Below are positions 10,301 to 19,692 of a stretch of 57,384 nt of DNA, in pieces (the stretch's first letter is position 1; each line of letters begins with the position of its first letter). The position numbers and the translations under genes were made by a program. Below the pieces are notes generated by a model. It saw only the letters and a list, made by a program, of their open reading frames with translations. It ran no database searches and was not told the DNA's origin. This stretch comes from DATFMH01 sp035267045 (lineage in GTDB: Bacteria > Bacteroidota > Rhodothermia > Balneolales > DATFMH01), in assembly GCA_035267045.1 (NCBI GenBank), contig DATFMH010000103.1, positions 1-57,384 of the forward strand, read 5' to 3'.

Positions 10301-13300
10301 TATTTTGATCAGGTAACCATACTTCATTTGCCTGCCGGTCAAGTTCTTCCTGTGAATGGGTGCTTATTTTACCGGCAAAAAGTGTTGAATCAGTGGGAGT
10401 TATCGGTTGCCGGTACTCGTAATAATCGTTCTGTAAATCACGGCCGAAACGCATAACAAGCTCCAGATTATTACGTTGTTTATACCCCTCACCATGCACA
10501 AACATCCGGAGATGAGAATAATTCAACAGGTTGAGTCCACCGGGATAATTTCGGCGTATCATTCGCATATCGCCCTGTCGTAAATCATTCACTTTCAATG
10601 ACAAAGATTGCTCGTTAGCCAGAATATTTCCCTGCTGGGTTCTGTTTATCGGACGAATGGAACCGGGCGGCTGGCGATATGGTATCGGTGAACGAGTCGA
10701 ATTTTCTTCAATATTTACGGTAGATACCTGAAATGAAGTATTCGTCGATGCCTGGTCACCAACTTTTTGAGCTTTTCTCCATTGGCTACCTACTAATTCG
10801 AATTTGGCAAAACGAAGTGTAAATGGTTTCTTATACCCCGTCATCCAAATGCGAATATGCGACACATTCTGTAAATCTTTTATATCACCTATAGCTCTTT
10901 TGAAATCGCTTAACGGGATACGCACCTGATACCAGTAATCGCCGGGATGGCTGCCATCTTCAACTTTATCCACGATATAATCATTGCCGGTTTTCAATGA
11001 AGATTTATTTGCCGGGTTCATATTAATTTGATATTCGTAATATGAATCGCGATAGTTCGGGACACTGGGTATTTTCAGGCCCTCGGCATCAGGACGATTG
11101 GTAATAGCACGTTTGTCACCGGAAGGCGGTTCAGAGTTACCTTCATAATAACCATACATTCTGTAGAAATAAGGCTGAATACTTGATGTGCCATATTCCT
11201 GGCGTAATTTTTGTTCCGCAAAATAATCATAATCATCGTCAGAAGGATCGGCAGCCATCTTCTTATAGGTTGGTGAATTTATGCCGAACTCCGCCTTCAT
11301 TTTATTCAACCAGTCGGCAAATAGCGTTTGCTCATTTTTGACACCACCGTATCCACCCTTATCCGGAACACCATCTAACCCAACATCTTCCTGTTTCAGA
11401 CTTTTCGTAGAAAATTGACCATCGTAGGTTGCCTGTGCATTGAGAACATAGGATCGGTCAGATTGTCCGATTACCAGGCCGCTGGATCCCAATTGTGACA
11501 GGGCATCCTCATTATTAGATGTAAAGTTAGGTATCACATCCTCAGATACCGTACCGACATCTAAAAATATTTTACCGTCATAATCCTGTACTACATTATT
11601 AGGTTGATTATTACCGTCTTTACGGTATTCTTTAGGAAGCACAGGCTGCACCCAGAATTCTACAAATTCGATGTTATTCAGCGTCAGATTCTCCAATCCG
11701 TTGGGTAAAGCAGCCGTAATCCCTCCCCACATTTTTTGGGGTTCGTTATCTAATATATTCTTCAAGGCGGGATTATAGTTGTAGGGCCCTCTCTTTGTCG
11801 GATTATAATAAATATCCAGGGGTTGAATCGTATTTTGCTGCGGCAATGTCTGTCGCTGCGGAAAAACGTCAGTCACTTTAACTTTAGCCGTTGCCCTACC
11901 CCGTTGTATACCCAGCAGGCTTGATATATTGATCGGAAGCATATACCATGAAAACTGGGCTCTCAGGTCAGATCTGTTAATCTTATCTTCCAACGATTCG
12001 CTTGGATGATTCATATCCAGATCATATCCGGGAACGGCAGCGGGAGCAGCTGCAAGATGCCAATGACCGGGATTTAGAAAACTGAAACTTGTTTTAGAAC
12101 CTTCAAAGTCATCAATAAAGGATAACCCTTTTTTCTCATCAGGCTTCAACTCCCCTTTTCGTATTGCACTTTGAACGGCATTTGTTTGCGCTACACCCGG
12201 ACGTAATTGTGCCCATTCACCGCTAAATGAAATACTCGATGGGGCTTTCGTTTGAAGCAACGGTATATGATCAACAACCCTGGTCAGCCACGGGGCATCG
12301 AATTTAGCCTTTGCATCTAAACCCAAAACCGAATTATTGATCGGTTCGTCTCCTATCCGGATTTTATCCGTAAGGGGTTTGTCTTTCAATTTGAAAAAAG
12401 TACCACCGAACTCAATATTATTTGATAAATCATATTGGGCACGGACACCGGTAAAGGATGTCTGCTGAATCTGAAGTATCTGGTTACTCTCATATTCTAT
12501 TTTGATCTGCTGGCCGGGAGCAAGATATTTTTTATTGGTAATGATGATATTCCCAATAGAATAATCAACCGTATAATCAACCCCTTCTGTTAACTGTACA
12601 CCATTAGAAAACACTTTAACGGAACCTTCAACCAGGGCAACCCCCAGGTTATAAGTATCAGAAGCTCCACCTTTTGCCTTACCCTTTATCTCATAAATAT
12701 TATTCTGTGATTCCTGGTTAGCTATCTCTTGCGGTTCACTATATAAACTGGTAAATGCCAGGTTATTAATAGCATCCTGCTTATTCGGGACAGATTTATT
12801 ATTATTGATCAGGTTAACAATATGCGAACCAAATGGTTGCCGGTATGGGAAAATGATTTTGCCATTGACGGCATCCATGATTGGTGGAATAAAATCAATC
12901 TGGTTATCAGGAACAGTCTGACCATCCTGATTGACCCGGTCGAGCCCCAGGTCGGTAAGCAGCGTTGTGTTGAAATTAGGCAACGTCTGGGAATCCGTAT
13001 TTGTACCGGTGTAATAGACACCTACATCAAGACCATCCTGCGTAAGATTTGTTGGACCCAGTGCATATACATTACGCATGGTCAGTGGCCAGGTTGTATA
13101 GTCACTGGTTTGGTTGGGCTGACGCACCAATTGAAGGATTTGTACGGTACTTGGCCCCAGGCTCTGAACATCTCCAACAGAATGTTGTTCCCCACTTGCG
13201 GAGTAATCATAAGCCACAGCAAGAGCTTCATTGGGAAGAAGTGAAGTTTTAAGAAATACAAGGCCGAGTCCCTGATTCATAGTATAATCCTTACCCGGTT

Positions 13301-14651
13301 GCAGCTCAATCCACGTACCCTTAACAATATCCCGGTCATTTTTTAAACCCAAACGTTTAGCCAGGTTGGCCACGTCAATAGTATCAATTTTGGAATTTCT
13401 GACCTGATTAAGAATATTATCATCAAAATTATCATAGCGTTGATCGGGTGGTTGATACGTATCTCCACTTTTACGGGCTCCCAGTCCGGCTATGGCAACA
13501 CCCGTTTGCGGATTGGTAACATTCTCATTTCCTATATCCAATTTGTAAATTCTGATATTAGAGAAATTAAAAAGACTAATCGTCGTCTGTGGGTTAGCGA
13601 CCGCCTCCTCAAAATGATTCCATGCATAAAAATCGAGATAAAAATCACGGCTGTTTTCATAATCGGCCGGACGAATATCTATCGATTGTTCCTGTGACCC
13701 ACCGGTGATAGTTTGAGAATTATTCTTACCTTGTTGCTGTGATAATACAGATGTAATCTTTAAGGGTCCCATTTTGGCCACCGATTTTAATCCAAAAAGT
13801 GCGTTACCCCCCCGAATCAATGAGTTACCGGTTTCCATGGAAACATTACCCAGTTCAATCGATTTAAGAATCTCATCATCATACCCCTGGTATAAAATTT
13901 TCAGGCGGTTCTGGTAATCGAAAGGCCGCTCCGTATCCCAGTCGGTCATAATATTGAGTTTATCTCCAATGGTACCTTTAATGTTCAGCTTCAGATTTTG
14001 ATTAAAGGTAGGATCGACCCGTTTCTGCTGACTCGGCGGCAAAGATGGGTCCGCCGTTTTCTGGATGGAAGCTCCGACATTCATGTTGGCCGTACCCGTT
14101 ACTCGCAAATTCACTTCGGGTTTACCAAATATGGTTGTGAAAGCCGATTTCTTACCACCGGGGATATTAATCTTGAAATCGAGCAGGCCCTGATGAATAT
14201 CCCTTTTTAAATTGGATTCATTGACAATATTGACCCAGTTTTGATGCAGCTTATCTTTCAGGCTTAACGCTTTGTATTGATCAAAACTATATCTTCTCGG
14301 TATTGAAGCGGGTATGCCCAATATTTCCCTTTGAACAACATAATTACCACTCGAATCACGTTGAACAACGATATTATCTTCCGGAATCCGGAGTTGTATT
14401 AATCCAGAACGTTTACCCGGGAAAGGAGAAACCATGCCTTGCCATTGTGGTTCCGGCAGACGAATGCTATCTGCTTTGACGGAACTATCAGCCAAAGCAG
14501 AAATGGGTGCATGTTGAATTACATTATGAGCCTTAAGTTCATAACCGCTTCTGAAAGGCTGCGCTATTAAAACAGAAGGAATTAAGCAAAACAAGCCCCA
14601 CGCCAGAATAACACCTGATGTTACTAATTTTTTATTATTTACGAGCCGCAC
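7302..14651 (-). CDS. sprA: Type IX secretion translocon / gliding motility protein SprA (Sov)
   Basis: SprA is the very large outer-membrane beta-barrel that forms the T9SS protein-conducting pore. At 2449 aa it matches the family (Flavobacterium SprA is about 2400 aa). An N-terminal signal peptide ends near LIPSVLIAQP. The body shows the family texture: IPGGKKSAFTTIFGKPEVNL with GTANMNVGASI, KGTIGDKLNIMTDWDTERPF, LGNVSMETGNSLIRGGNALF, FIDDFEGSKTSFSFLNPGHW, ATLWVDELRVSGYNNKKGW, and aromatic-ended beta strands to the C terminus (IKFNIIVSIKSN). It is a monocistronic gene, divergent from lptF. Other T9SS genes (porK/L/M/N, porV) are not in the window. A Lys/Glu-rich loop near residues 1910-1970 (REKEQQNGNSKSEG) is a low-complexity insertion. 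Confidence 0.97.
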   Translation of the reverse strand: MRLVNNKKLVTSGVILAWGLFCLIPSVLIAQPFRSGYELKAHNVIQHAPISALADSSVKADSIRLPEPQWQGMVSPFPGKRSGLIQLRIPEDNIVVQRDSSGNYVVQREILGIPASIPRRYSFDQYKALSLKDKLHQNWVNIVNESNLKRDIHQGLLDFKINIPGGKKSAFTTIFGKPEVNLRVTGTANMNVGASIQKTADPSLPPSQQKRVDPTFNQNLKLNIKGTIGDKLNIMTDWDTERPFDYQNRLKILYQGYDDEILKSIELGNVSMETGNSLIRGGNALFGLKSVAKMGPLKITSVLSQQQGKNNSQTITGGSQEQSIDIRPADYENSRDFYLDFYAWNHFEEAVANPQTTISLFNFSNIRIYKLDIGNENVTNPQTGVAIAGLGARKSGDTYQPPDQRYDNFDDNILNQVRNSKIDTIDVANLAKRLGLKNDRDIVKGTWIELQPGKDYTMNQGLGLVFLKTSLLPNEALAVAYDYSASGEQHSVGDVQSLGPSTVQILQLVRQPNQTSDYTTWPLTMRNVYALGPTNLTQDGLDVGVYYTGTNTDSQTLPNFNTTLLTDLGLDRVNQDGQTVPDNQIDFIPPIMDAVNGKIIFPYRQPFGSHIVNLINNNKSVPNKQDAINNLAFTSLYSEPQEIANQESQNNIYEIKGKAKGGASDTYNLGVALVEGSVKVFSNGVQLTEGVDYTVDYSIGNIIITNKKYLAPGQQIKIEYESNQILQIQQTSFTGVRAQYDLSNNIEFGGTFFKLKDKPLTDKIRIGDEPINNSVLGLDAKAKFDAPWLTRVVDHIPLLQTKAPSSISFSGEWAQLRPGVAQTNAVQSAIRKGELKPDEKKGLSFIDDFEGSKTSFSFLNPGHWHLAAAPAAVPGYDLDMNHPSESLEDKINRSDLRAQFSWYMLPINISSLLGIQRGRATAKVKVTDVFPQRQTLPQQNTIQPLDIYYNPTKRGPYNYNPALKNILDNEPQKMWGGITAALPNGLENLTLNNIEFVEFWVQPVLPKEYRKDGNNQPNNVVQDYDGKIFLDVGTVSEDVIPNFTSNNEDALSQLGSSGLVIGQSDRSYVLNAQATYDGQFSTKSLKQEDVGLDGVPDKGGYGGVKNEQTLFADWLNKMKAEFGINSPTYKKMAADPSDDDYDYFAEQKLRQEYGTSSIQPYFYRMYGYYEGNSEPPSGDKRAITNRPDAEGLKIPSVPNYRDSYYEYQINMNPANKSSLKTGNDYIVDKVEDGSHPGDYWYQVRIPLSDFKRAIGDIKDLQNVSHIRIWMTGYKKPFTLRFAKFELVGSQWRKAQKVGDQASTNTSFQVSTVNIEENSTRSPIPYRQPPGSIRPINRTQQGNILANEQSLSLKVNDLRQGDMRMIRRNYPGGLNLLNYSHLRMFVHGEGYKQRNNLELVMRFGRDLQNDYYEYRQPITPTDSTLFAGKISTHSQEELDRQANEVWLPDQNSVNLVLSALNQLKQLRNQENGDLSTLFQDSTLAEELGAPKGTVIGVKGNPSLDKITEIGIGIKNPSNLAPDGNMIPSNKGVPSLDATLWVDELRVSGYNNKKGWAADANMHMKMADFAQVDASYNRSTDGFGSLDSHLSQRQFADKSQYNVNTTVNLNKLIPDRYGWNFPVSFSARRSVSTPRYLPQEGDIRLSDFKNAVKRRNISQSEKDQLIQQKITESQNYNQSYSINVSNISKKYSKSKVAKSTLDHTTLNYVYNAGNSHDPSTLFNDYWNYNTGIRYSYNFNKVGLVRPFGFMQNVPILNVLSGLRFGYMPSSVSASAGLKRNYQESRQRSFGGGPQPPKQTHDFDYSSQFGLSYNFMPSIPISFSTSTNFKLTDIATRPDPTDSTRFIPKSTFDVLKSIVTDKNMKPRRTSYNEKYSTSWRPRLNKTKLLNWMSYSASYSGGFTWQNSPKGSGLGADINNNLSLDQSMGLKTSDLLMKIPLYRNLKEADRQATQKRKEEKARQKAEEKRREKEQQNGNSKSEGVRKNEDNEKGNLFDDVKFYGRKLLLSVFSMQSIDISYNHNGSAAQRGYNGGSQFFQMFNSPGSGNFSPPMSYRLGITDQLDNIIQNPYSDQVLTLSVNRTASDQVTIRTRLNPFPNFTIDLNWTTNWNSNRNQNFNLQPGSIEKTGLLRNQSGNIGSSVWAFGKGYQNLLSSQIKTAEADINPNNPNLISDKTGNQDGRTVLSPGSLTEDFRKAYLGANAGSVGKLGFTPIPKPNWSVRWSGLENKIPIIGKYASHISLTHQYQGTYQIGWNFFNDAGSIVDGNLGNYTVQSIRDPYEATAVNITKKFTPVVGLNITWKNNVGTNLEYDYSKITSLSFTGPTVEDRISKGFKLTMNYTKRGFRLPFLFKRLKNTMDLSFTLNYLEDITIPYKLGIDLSRALEGGELLNNNTDIRGDARLQASTIIGYQFSSTLKANFEYSYRHTMPKSSQSFEMTDQEIKFNIIVSIKSN

Positions 14652-14956
14652 TTAGAATACAATATACTTTTTCTACGGTGACTAATTTACTTTGAATCAT
14701 TAATAATTTATTGATTCAGGGCAACTTCGTTAACAATCAGGTTATAGGCGCTCCTTTTATGATATTTAAAGGAATTACGAAATCTCTTATTTGGGTAATT
14801 CTGTTAAAAAACGATTATACTGTTTTTAAATAAATAATTAAACTTTAAAGACTAAAAAATATCAATAATCTCCTAATAACACCAATGTAACATAATGAAT
14901 GGTATTCATGATAGCAGTAAATTTATTGTGCAGCAAGAAAATATTTAACAATTAAT
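14652..14956. promoter_or_regulatory. Divergent promoter region between sprA and lptF
   Basis: This 305-bp, strongly AT-rich spacer lies between two divergent start codons, so it must contain promoters for both. I cannot assign -35/-10 boxes or operators with confidence, and no open frame is present. Confidence 0.5.
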
Positions 14957-16387
14957 ATGCGATTATATCCAACAGCTATACAAAGAGACCTGATCAAACA
15001 TCATATTGGTCCTTTTATATTTACGTTTCTTACTATCATGTTCCTGTTGTTGATGCAGTTTTTGATGCTGTATATTGATAAACTGGTTGGCAAAGGGATA
15101 CCGACATCTATCGTATTGGATCTTATTTTTTCAAATCTTGCCTATATGGTGGTATTAGCTGTTCCAATGGCCGTTCTTGTATCTACTTTGATGGCGTTCG
15201 GACGTTTTTCGGAACTTAATGAGCTCACAGCCCTAAAAGCCGGCGGTGTGAGTCCGCTAAAAATTATTATTCCGCTGATATACCTTTCAATACTATTAAG
15301 CCTGGCATTGGCATGGTTCTCAAATTATGTATTGCCTGAGGCTAATTACAGAGCCCGTTCGCTGTTCATAGACATTCGCATGAAAAAACCCGGTTTCGAT
15401 CTCAAACCTAATACGTTTTATGACGGAATCAGCGGATATACTTTCCTGGTTAAGAAAATTAACTCCGAAACGGATTCCCTGTATAATGTTACGCTTTTCC
15501 AGGATCAGAATAAGAGTCATGACTTTGCCGTCATTAAGGCGACCCGGGGATATCTTAAAAGTGAAAAAGATCAGGAAACACTCACACTCTATTTATTCGA
15601 TGGAAATGTTCTTCGGTATCTCCCAACACAGGTTAATGATAAAAAACTGGTGGATGCCACTACTTTTCACAAATACCGAATTAGTTTCGATTTATCTGAT
15701 CTCGCATTTTCCAGATCCAATCCGGACCGTTACAGCCGCGATGACCGGACTATGAGTGCACAAGCTATGATGGCAGTTGTCGATACCCTGAAGCATCAAA
15801 TCACGAACGCCAGACAAAGATATGACAAAAACAATTCCCTGCTGAAGTTAAATTATAAGAAATCGGAGGGCCGCTCCGCCAGTCAATACCGGGATTATCA
15901 TCCAAATAATGGCAAAATTGATTCAACTAAGTTAGCAAAACCAGAAAAAAGTAAATTTGTGGTATTAAATAATGCGAAGAATCTTAAAGATCAGCAGGAT
16001 ATAGCGATTCAAAGTGTTCAACAATTACGACAAAACCTGATTAATTTTGAAAACCTTGGGGTAAATTTACAATGGCGGGAAAGACGGAGAGCCGAATATA
16101 TGGTCGAAGTGCATAAGAAACTTTCAATTCCATTCGGATGCATTATATTTGTACTTATCGGTGCGCCTTTGGGTTTGCTAACCAGGAAAGGAAATCTTGG
16201 GTATGCAGCCTTGATAAGTGCTGTAACATTTACTTTTTATTGGTTGAGTTTAATACAAGGGGAAAAACTGGCAGACCGTATGTATATTTCCCCGTTTACA
16301 TCCATGTGGTTCGGTAATATTGTCCTGGGAATCCTCGGGATAATACTTCTTATTAAAATTCAAAAAGAACGCTTATTCAGACATTGA
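14957..16387 (+). CDS. lptF: LptF/LptG-family permease (LPS export), long form
   Basis: This is an inner-membrane half of the LptB2FG ABC transporter that extracts LPS. N-terminal membrane segments are seen at LIKHHIGPFIFTFLTIMFLL, LDLIFSNLAYMVVLAVPMAV and IIIPLIYLSILLSLALAWF, with the coupling-helix region MAFGRFSELNELTALKAGGV. A periplasmic beta-jellyroll (about 130-260) follows, then a long charged insert (about 265-370). Three C-terminal segments end the protein (FGCIIFVLIGAPLGLLTRKG...). At 476 aa it is roughly 110 aa longer than its neighbour because of the charged insert, which may be a predicted coiled region. It is followed after 15 bp by lptG. Naming of F versus G is by position and is tentative; the family call is firm. 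Confidence 0.9.
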   Translation: MRLYPTAIQRDLIKHHIGPFIFTFLTIMFLLLMQFLMLYIDKLVGKGIPTSIVLDLIFSNLAYMVVLAVPMAVLVSTLMAFGRFSELNELTALKAGGVSPLKIIIPLIYLSILLSLALAWFSNYVLPEANYRARSLFIDIRMKKPGFDLKPNTFYDGISGYTFLVKKINSETDSLYNVTLFQDQNKSHDFAVIKATRGYLKSEKDQETLTLYLFDGNVLRYLPTQVNDKKLVDATTFHKYRISFDLSDLAFSRSNPDRYSRDDRTMSAQAMMAVVDTLKHQITNARQRYDKNNSLLKLNYKKSEGRSASQYRDYHPNNGKIDSTKLAKPEKSKFVVLNNAKNLKDQQDIAIQSVQQLRQNLINFENLGVNLQWRERRRAEYMVEVHKKLSIPFGCIIFVLIGAPLGLLTRKGNLGYAALISAVTFTFYWLSLIQGEKLADRMYISPFTSMWFGNIVLGILGIILLIKIQKERLFRH

Positions 16388-16402
16388 AAGTAAGATAGGA
16401 TA

Positions 16403-17485
16403 TTGTTACATAAAATAGATCGATATATTATATCCCGGTTATTAATGATAACCGTTTTTGTACTGGTAGTCCTGATTTTCGTATTTGTGGTCATCGATTT
16501 TTCCCAAAACAGCGATGAATTTACAGATCACGGTGCCACGATAGAACAGGTTGTAACCGTTTACTATGGAAATTATATTCCGGAAATAGTACGACTGGTT
16601 ACTCCAGTTGCTGTATTCATTGCCTGTCTGCTGGTTACCGGACAAATGGCCGACAGACTTGAGATTGTCGCATTAAAGGCAGCTGGTGTCAGTTTATATC
16701 GCCTGTTAATACCATACATGCTCTTCGGTATCGTCGTTCTCGGTATCATCAGCTATTTAGATGGGTTTGTTGTACCCAAATCGAACGCCAAGCGCATGGC
16801 TTTTGAACACAAGTATCTTAATAAATCATCTCAAAGGATCGATAAAAGTGTCATATTTCGTCAGGAGTCGAAAAATAACATTATGATGATTAATTATTTC
16901 GATCCTAAAGAGAAAGTGGCGTATCGGGTTCGTTTCTTCAAATTTAAAGATGATCAGGTTGTGGAAACACTCGATCTCATTCGAATGCAGTGGCAGGAAA
17001 AAAAGAATGATTGGTTAATGGTCAACGGCGACCGGCGTGTATACCATGATAAGGGATATACTTCGTCTCATTTTAACCGAAGAGATACTACCATTAACAT
17101 CTATCCGCAGGATTTGGCGCGCAGCACAACAGATGTTTATCAAATGACCTATCCGGAAATCATCACGTATATCAAAACACTTGAACGAAGTGGTGCCGGG
17201 GATATTGATCTGCCGAGGGTACAATTTTACAATAAACTCACCTACCCATTTTCAATCATTGTAGTCATCTTAATCGGATTGTCTATTGCAGCTGAACGAA
17301 GGCGTGGTGGCAGGGGTGTACATATTGCATATGGCCTGACATTCAGCTTCATATACCTGGTATTTATGAAGCTCATGGAGCCCTTCGGAGCTAAAGGGGA
17401 AATTACTCCTCTTTTGGCAGCCATAACTCCACACCTATTCTTTTTTATCATTGGTGTTGTACTATTTATTAATGCCAAAAAGTAA
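16403..17485 (+). CDS. lptG: LptF/LptG-family permease (LPS export), short form
   Basis: This is the partner permease of the Lpt transporter. The start is a TTG at 16403 preceded by AGGA. The next ATG would cut into the first membrane helix, and the N terminus LHKIDRYIISRLL fits the family. Segments include MITVFVLVVLIFVFVVIDFS, VRLVTPVAVFIACLLVTGQM and LLIPYMLFGIVVLGIISY. The coupling motif MADRLEIVALKAAGVSLYRL aligns with the lptF one. Then comes a periplasmic beta domain and C-terminal helices (FSIIVVILIGLSIAAERRRG, FIYLVFMKL, LFFFIIGVVLFI). At 360 aa it has typical length. The two genes form a two-gene operon closed by a short hairpin. Confidence 0.9.
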   Translation: MLHKIDRYIISRLLMITVFVLVVLIFVFVVIDFSQNSDEFTDHGATIEQVVTVYYGNYIPEIVRLVTPVAVFIACLLVTGQMADRLEIVALKAAGVSLYRLLIPYMLFGIVVLGIISYLDGFVVPKSNAKRMAFEHKYLNKSSQRIDKSVIFRQESKNNIMMINYFDPKEKVAYRVRFFKFKDDQVVETLDLIRMQWQEKKNDWLMVNGDRRVYHDKGYTSSHFNRRDTTINIYPQDLARSTTDVYQMTYPEIITYIKTLERSGAGDIDLPRVQFYNKLTYPFSIIVVILIGLSIAAERRRGGRGVHIAYGLTFSFIYLVFMKLMEPFGAKGEITPLLAAITPHLFFFIIGVVLFINAKK

Positions 17486-17498
17486 GCCGGCGTCACAT

Positions 17499-17531
17499 AA
17501 AAAAAGGTTGATGCAATACCAACCTCTTTTT
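17499..17531. terminator. Likely bidirectional terminator between lptG and the DUF3467 gene
   Basis: A 6-bp stem, AGGTTG (17505-17510) with CAACCT (17520-17525), has a 9-nt loop, a run of A before it and a run of T after it. It sits between two convergent genes, so it could act in both directions. The stem is short, so strength is uncertain. Confidence 0.6.
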
Positions 17532-17556
17532 ATATAAATTACAAAAAAACACCGGA

Positions 17557-17868
17557 TCAGGCTTCCGGAATAGGTCCGCGGTAAGACATATTTAAATCAG
17601 GTTTATTTTCTATTTCGATTTCACCGAATTGTTCTTCATACCGTTTAATATTATCACCAAGCGCACTAACGAGGCGTTTGGCATGATCAGGTGTCAAAAT
17701 CATTCTTTTAACAACTTTTGCTTTAGGTACTCCCGGCATCATCGAAATAAAATCCAGTATAAATTCTGATGGCGAATGAGTAATCATAACCAGGTTTGCA
17801 TAGGTACCTGTAGCTTCATCTTCGGTTAACTCAATATCTATTTGATTGTCATCCTGTTGTTCTTGCAT
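17557..17868 (-). CDS. DUF3467 family protein
   Basis: This small acidic protein (103 aa) with family texture includes ATGTYANLVMITHSPSEFIL, DFISMMPGVPKAKVVKRMIL and TPDHAKRLVSALGDNIKRYE. DUF3467 proteins are widespread in Bacteroidota and some other phyla; they are small and cytoplasmic and have no established function. The gene lies 12 bp downstream of the cystathionine beta-synthase-like gene on the same strand, so the two are probably co-transcribed, but that does not reveal its role. There is no signal peptide or membrane segment. Confidence 0.85.
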   Translation of the reverse strand: MQEQQDDNQIDIELTEDEATGTYANLVMITHSPSEFILDFISMMPGVPKAKVVKRMILTPDHAKRLVSALGDNIKRYEEQFGEIEIENKPDLNMSYRGPIPEA

Positions 17869-17880
17869 TCTTTCTCTCCT

Positions 17881-19275
17881 TTAGGATTCCTTTTCTTTTG
17901 TATTTGAAATTGCATTTATCAAGTCGCTTCTGGTTAGTATCTGCATACTATTATTTTCAAGCTTCACCAAAACAGCCGGATTATTTTTATCCATCATTTT
18001 ACTGATTTGGGCCAAACGAATATCGGAAGAAACAACTGGAAATGCTTTTCCCATTACTTCCGTCACCTTACGTTCTTTGGCTGAAGAATCATCCACAAGA
18101 TGATTAAGAATCTGTGTTTCATAGAGGCTTCCGATAACTTTATCACCCTCTAATACCGGTAACTGTGAAATATCCTCATCACTCATAACACTTATAGCTT
18201 TGCCTAATGAATCATCAGCTTTAACACTTATAAGCGGACGAATTCCGGCGTCTTTCATCTTCAATATGTCTATGGCAGTTAAACTTGTCGATTCATCCAT
18301 GAATCCATTATTAACCATCCATTCATCATTATAAATCTTTGATACATAACGTGTTCCGCTATCAGGTAAAAGAACTACCATCAGATCGTTGTCTGTCAGG
18401 TCATATTTTTTTGCATATTCGATAGCACCCCAAACGGCTGATCCACAGGAACCTCCGACAAACAACCCTTCGCGGCGGGCGAGAGCCCGTGTAGTCAGAA
18501 ATGCATCTTTATCGGAACATTGAATTACCTCGTCAATCAGATCAAAATCCATATTTTGGGGAATAATATCCTCTCCGATACCTTCGGTCAGATATGGAGC
18601 TATATATCTTTTATCAAACTTCCGGGTCTTATGATAGGATTTATAAACAGATCCAACCGGGTCTATACCAATTATTTTTATATCGGGATTCTTTTCTTTC
18701 AAATAACGTGCTGTACCTGATATGGTCCCCCCTGTTCCCATCCCGGCAACAAAATGCGTTATTTTTCCATCTGTCTGTTCCCATATTTCAGGGCCGGTTG
18801 TTTCATAATGGGCTTGCGAGTTACTGGGATTATCATACTGATTGGGATACCATGAATTCGGAATCTCTTCATTCAATCGTTTGGCAACCGAATAATAACT
18901 TCTCGGATCATCCGGCTCAACATTGGTCGGACATACTTTTACTTCACTTCCAAGCGCCCTGAGCATGTTAACCTTCTCCATACTTTGTTTATCGGTAGTA
19001 GTAAATATGCAATTATACCCTTTAATTGCTGCTGCAAGGGCGAGTCCCATACCCGTATTTCCCGAGGTACCCTCAATTATTGTTGATCCCGGTTTTAGTT
19101 TGCCTTCACGTTCAGCATCTTCGATCATTTTCAATGCAATTCTATCTTTTACGCTTTGACCGGGATTAAAATATTCAACTTTAGCTAACATAGTTACAGA
19201 ATTACTTTCTGTTATGTTGCCCAGTTTTACAAGAGGGGTGTTACCAATAGTTTCTATAATTGAATTAAACCACAT
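17881..19275 (-). CDS. cbs: Cystathionine beta-synthase-like PLP enzyme with C-terminal CBS pair
   Basis: This is a fold-type II PLP enzyme that condenses L-serine (or an activated serine) with homocysteine or sulfide. The N-terminal catalytic domain (about 1-325) shows ETIGNTPLVKLG, KVEYFNPGQSVKDRIALKMI (PLP lysine in VKDR), the phosphate-binding EGTSGNTGMGLALAAA, GMGTGGTISGTARYLKEKNP and GSCGSAVWGA. The C-terminal region (about 335-464) holds two CBS domains (AGIRPLISVKADDSLGKAIS; GKAFPVVSSDIRLAQISKMM). This 464-aa layout without a haem-binding N terminus is the bacterial cystathionine beta-synthase arrangement. Cysteine synthase activity cannot be excluded. It is upstream of, and probably co-transcribed with, the DUF3467 gene. 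Confidence 0.88.
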   Translation of the reverse strand: MWFNSIIETIGNTPLVKLGNITESNSVTMLAKVEYFNPGQSVKDRIALKMIEDAEREGKLKPGSTIIEGTSGNTGMGLALAAAIKGYNCIFTTTDKQSMEKVNMLRALGSEVKVCPTNVEPDDPRSYYSVAKRLNEEIPNSWYPNQYDNPSNSQAHYETTGPEIWEQTDGKITHFVAGMGTGGTISGTARYLKEKNPDIKIIGIDPVGSVYKSYHKTRKFDKRYIAPYLTEGIGEDIIPQNMDFDLIDEVIQCSDKDAFLTTRALARREGLFVGGSCGSAVWGAIEYAKKYDLTDNDLMVVLLPDSGTRYVSKIYNDEWMVNNGFMDESTSLTAIDILKMKDAGIRPLISVKADDSLGKAISVMSDEDISQLPVLEGDKVIGSLYETQILNHLVDDSSAKERKVTEVMGKAFPVVSSDIRLAQISKMMDKNNPAVLVKLENNSMQILTRSDLINAISNTKEKES

Positions 19276-19692
19276 AATTTATCTGTATTAATTTTTACTT
19301 GATCACCAGTCCATTTAACAATATACTTAAAAACTGCTGTTATCTGATTGAAAATTCAGAAATTTTGGAAGGGAATATACTAAATAATAACCATATTATG
19401 GTGCCATACTATTATATTGAATTATTACTTTCCATATACTATTAACCAATAATTCAGTTGGGTATTTTATAACGATATTTATCCCCGTAATCGCACTTAA
19501 CTCTGGAAATTCTTTAAAAAACACTTATCTTTGCAGCTAACCATTACGGTAGTTTATAGTAAACAACATGAACAACCAAATAACATTATCCATTAAGAAT
19601 ATTTAGAAGATTTTATTATACTGATTTCCCGGTTAATGCGTATCATCATGTATTACACCCGGTATTAAAATCCTAAAAAGAATCAAAACCCT
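19276..19692. other. AT-rich divergent spacer
   Basis: This spacer separates the divergent starts of the cbs-like gene and the small DUF4290-like gene, so it should hold promoters for both. It is very AT-rich, with no credible coding frame, no RNA gene and no clear palindrome. I cannot place promoter boxes with confidence. Confidence 0.45.
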
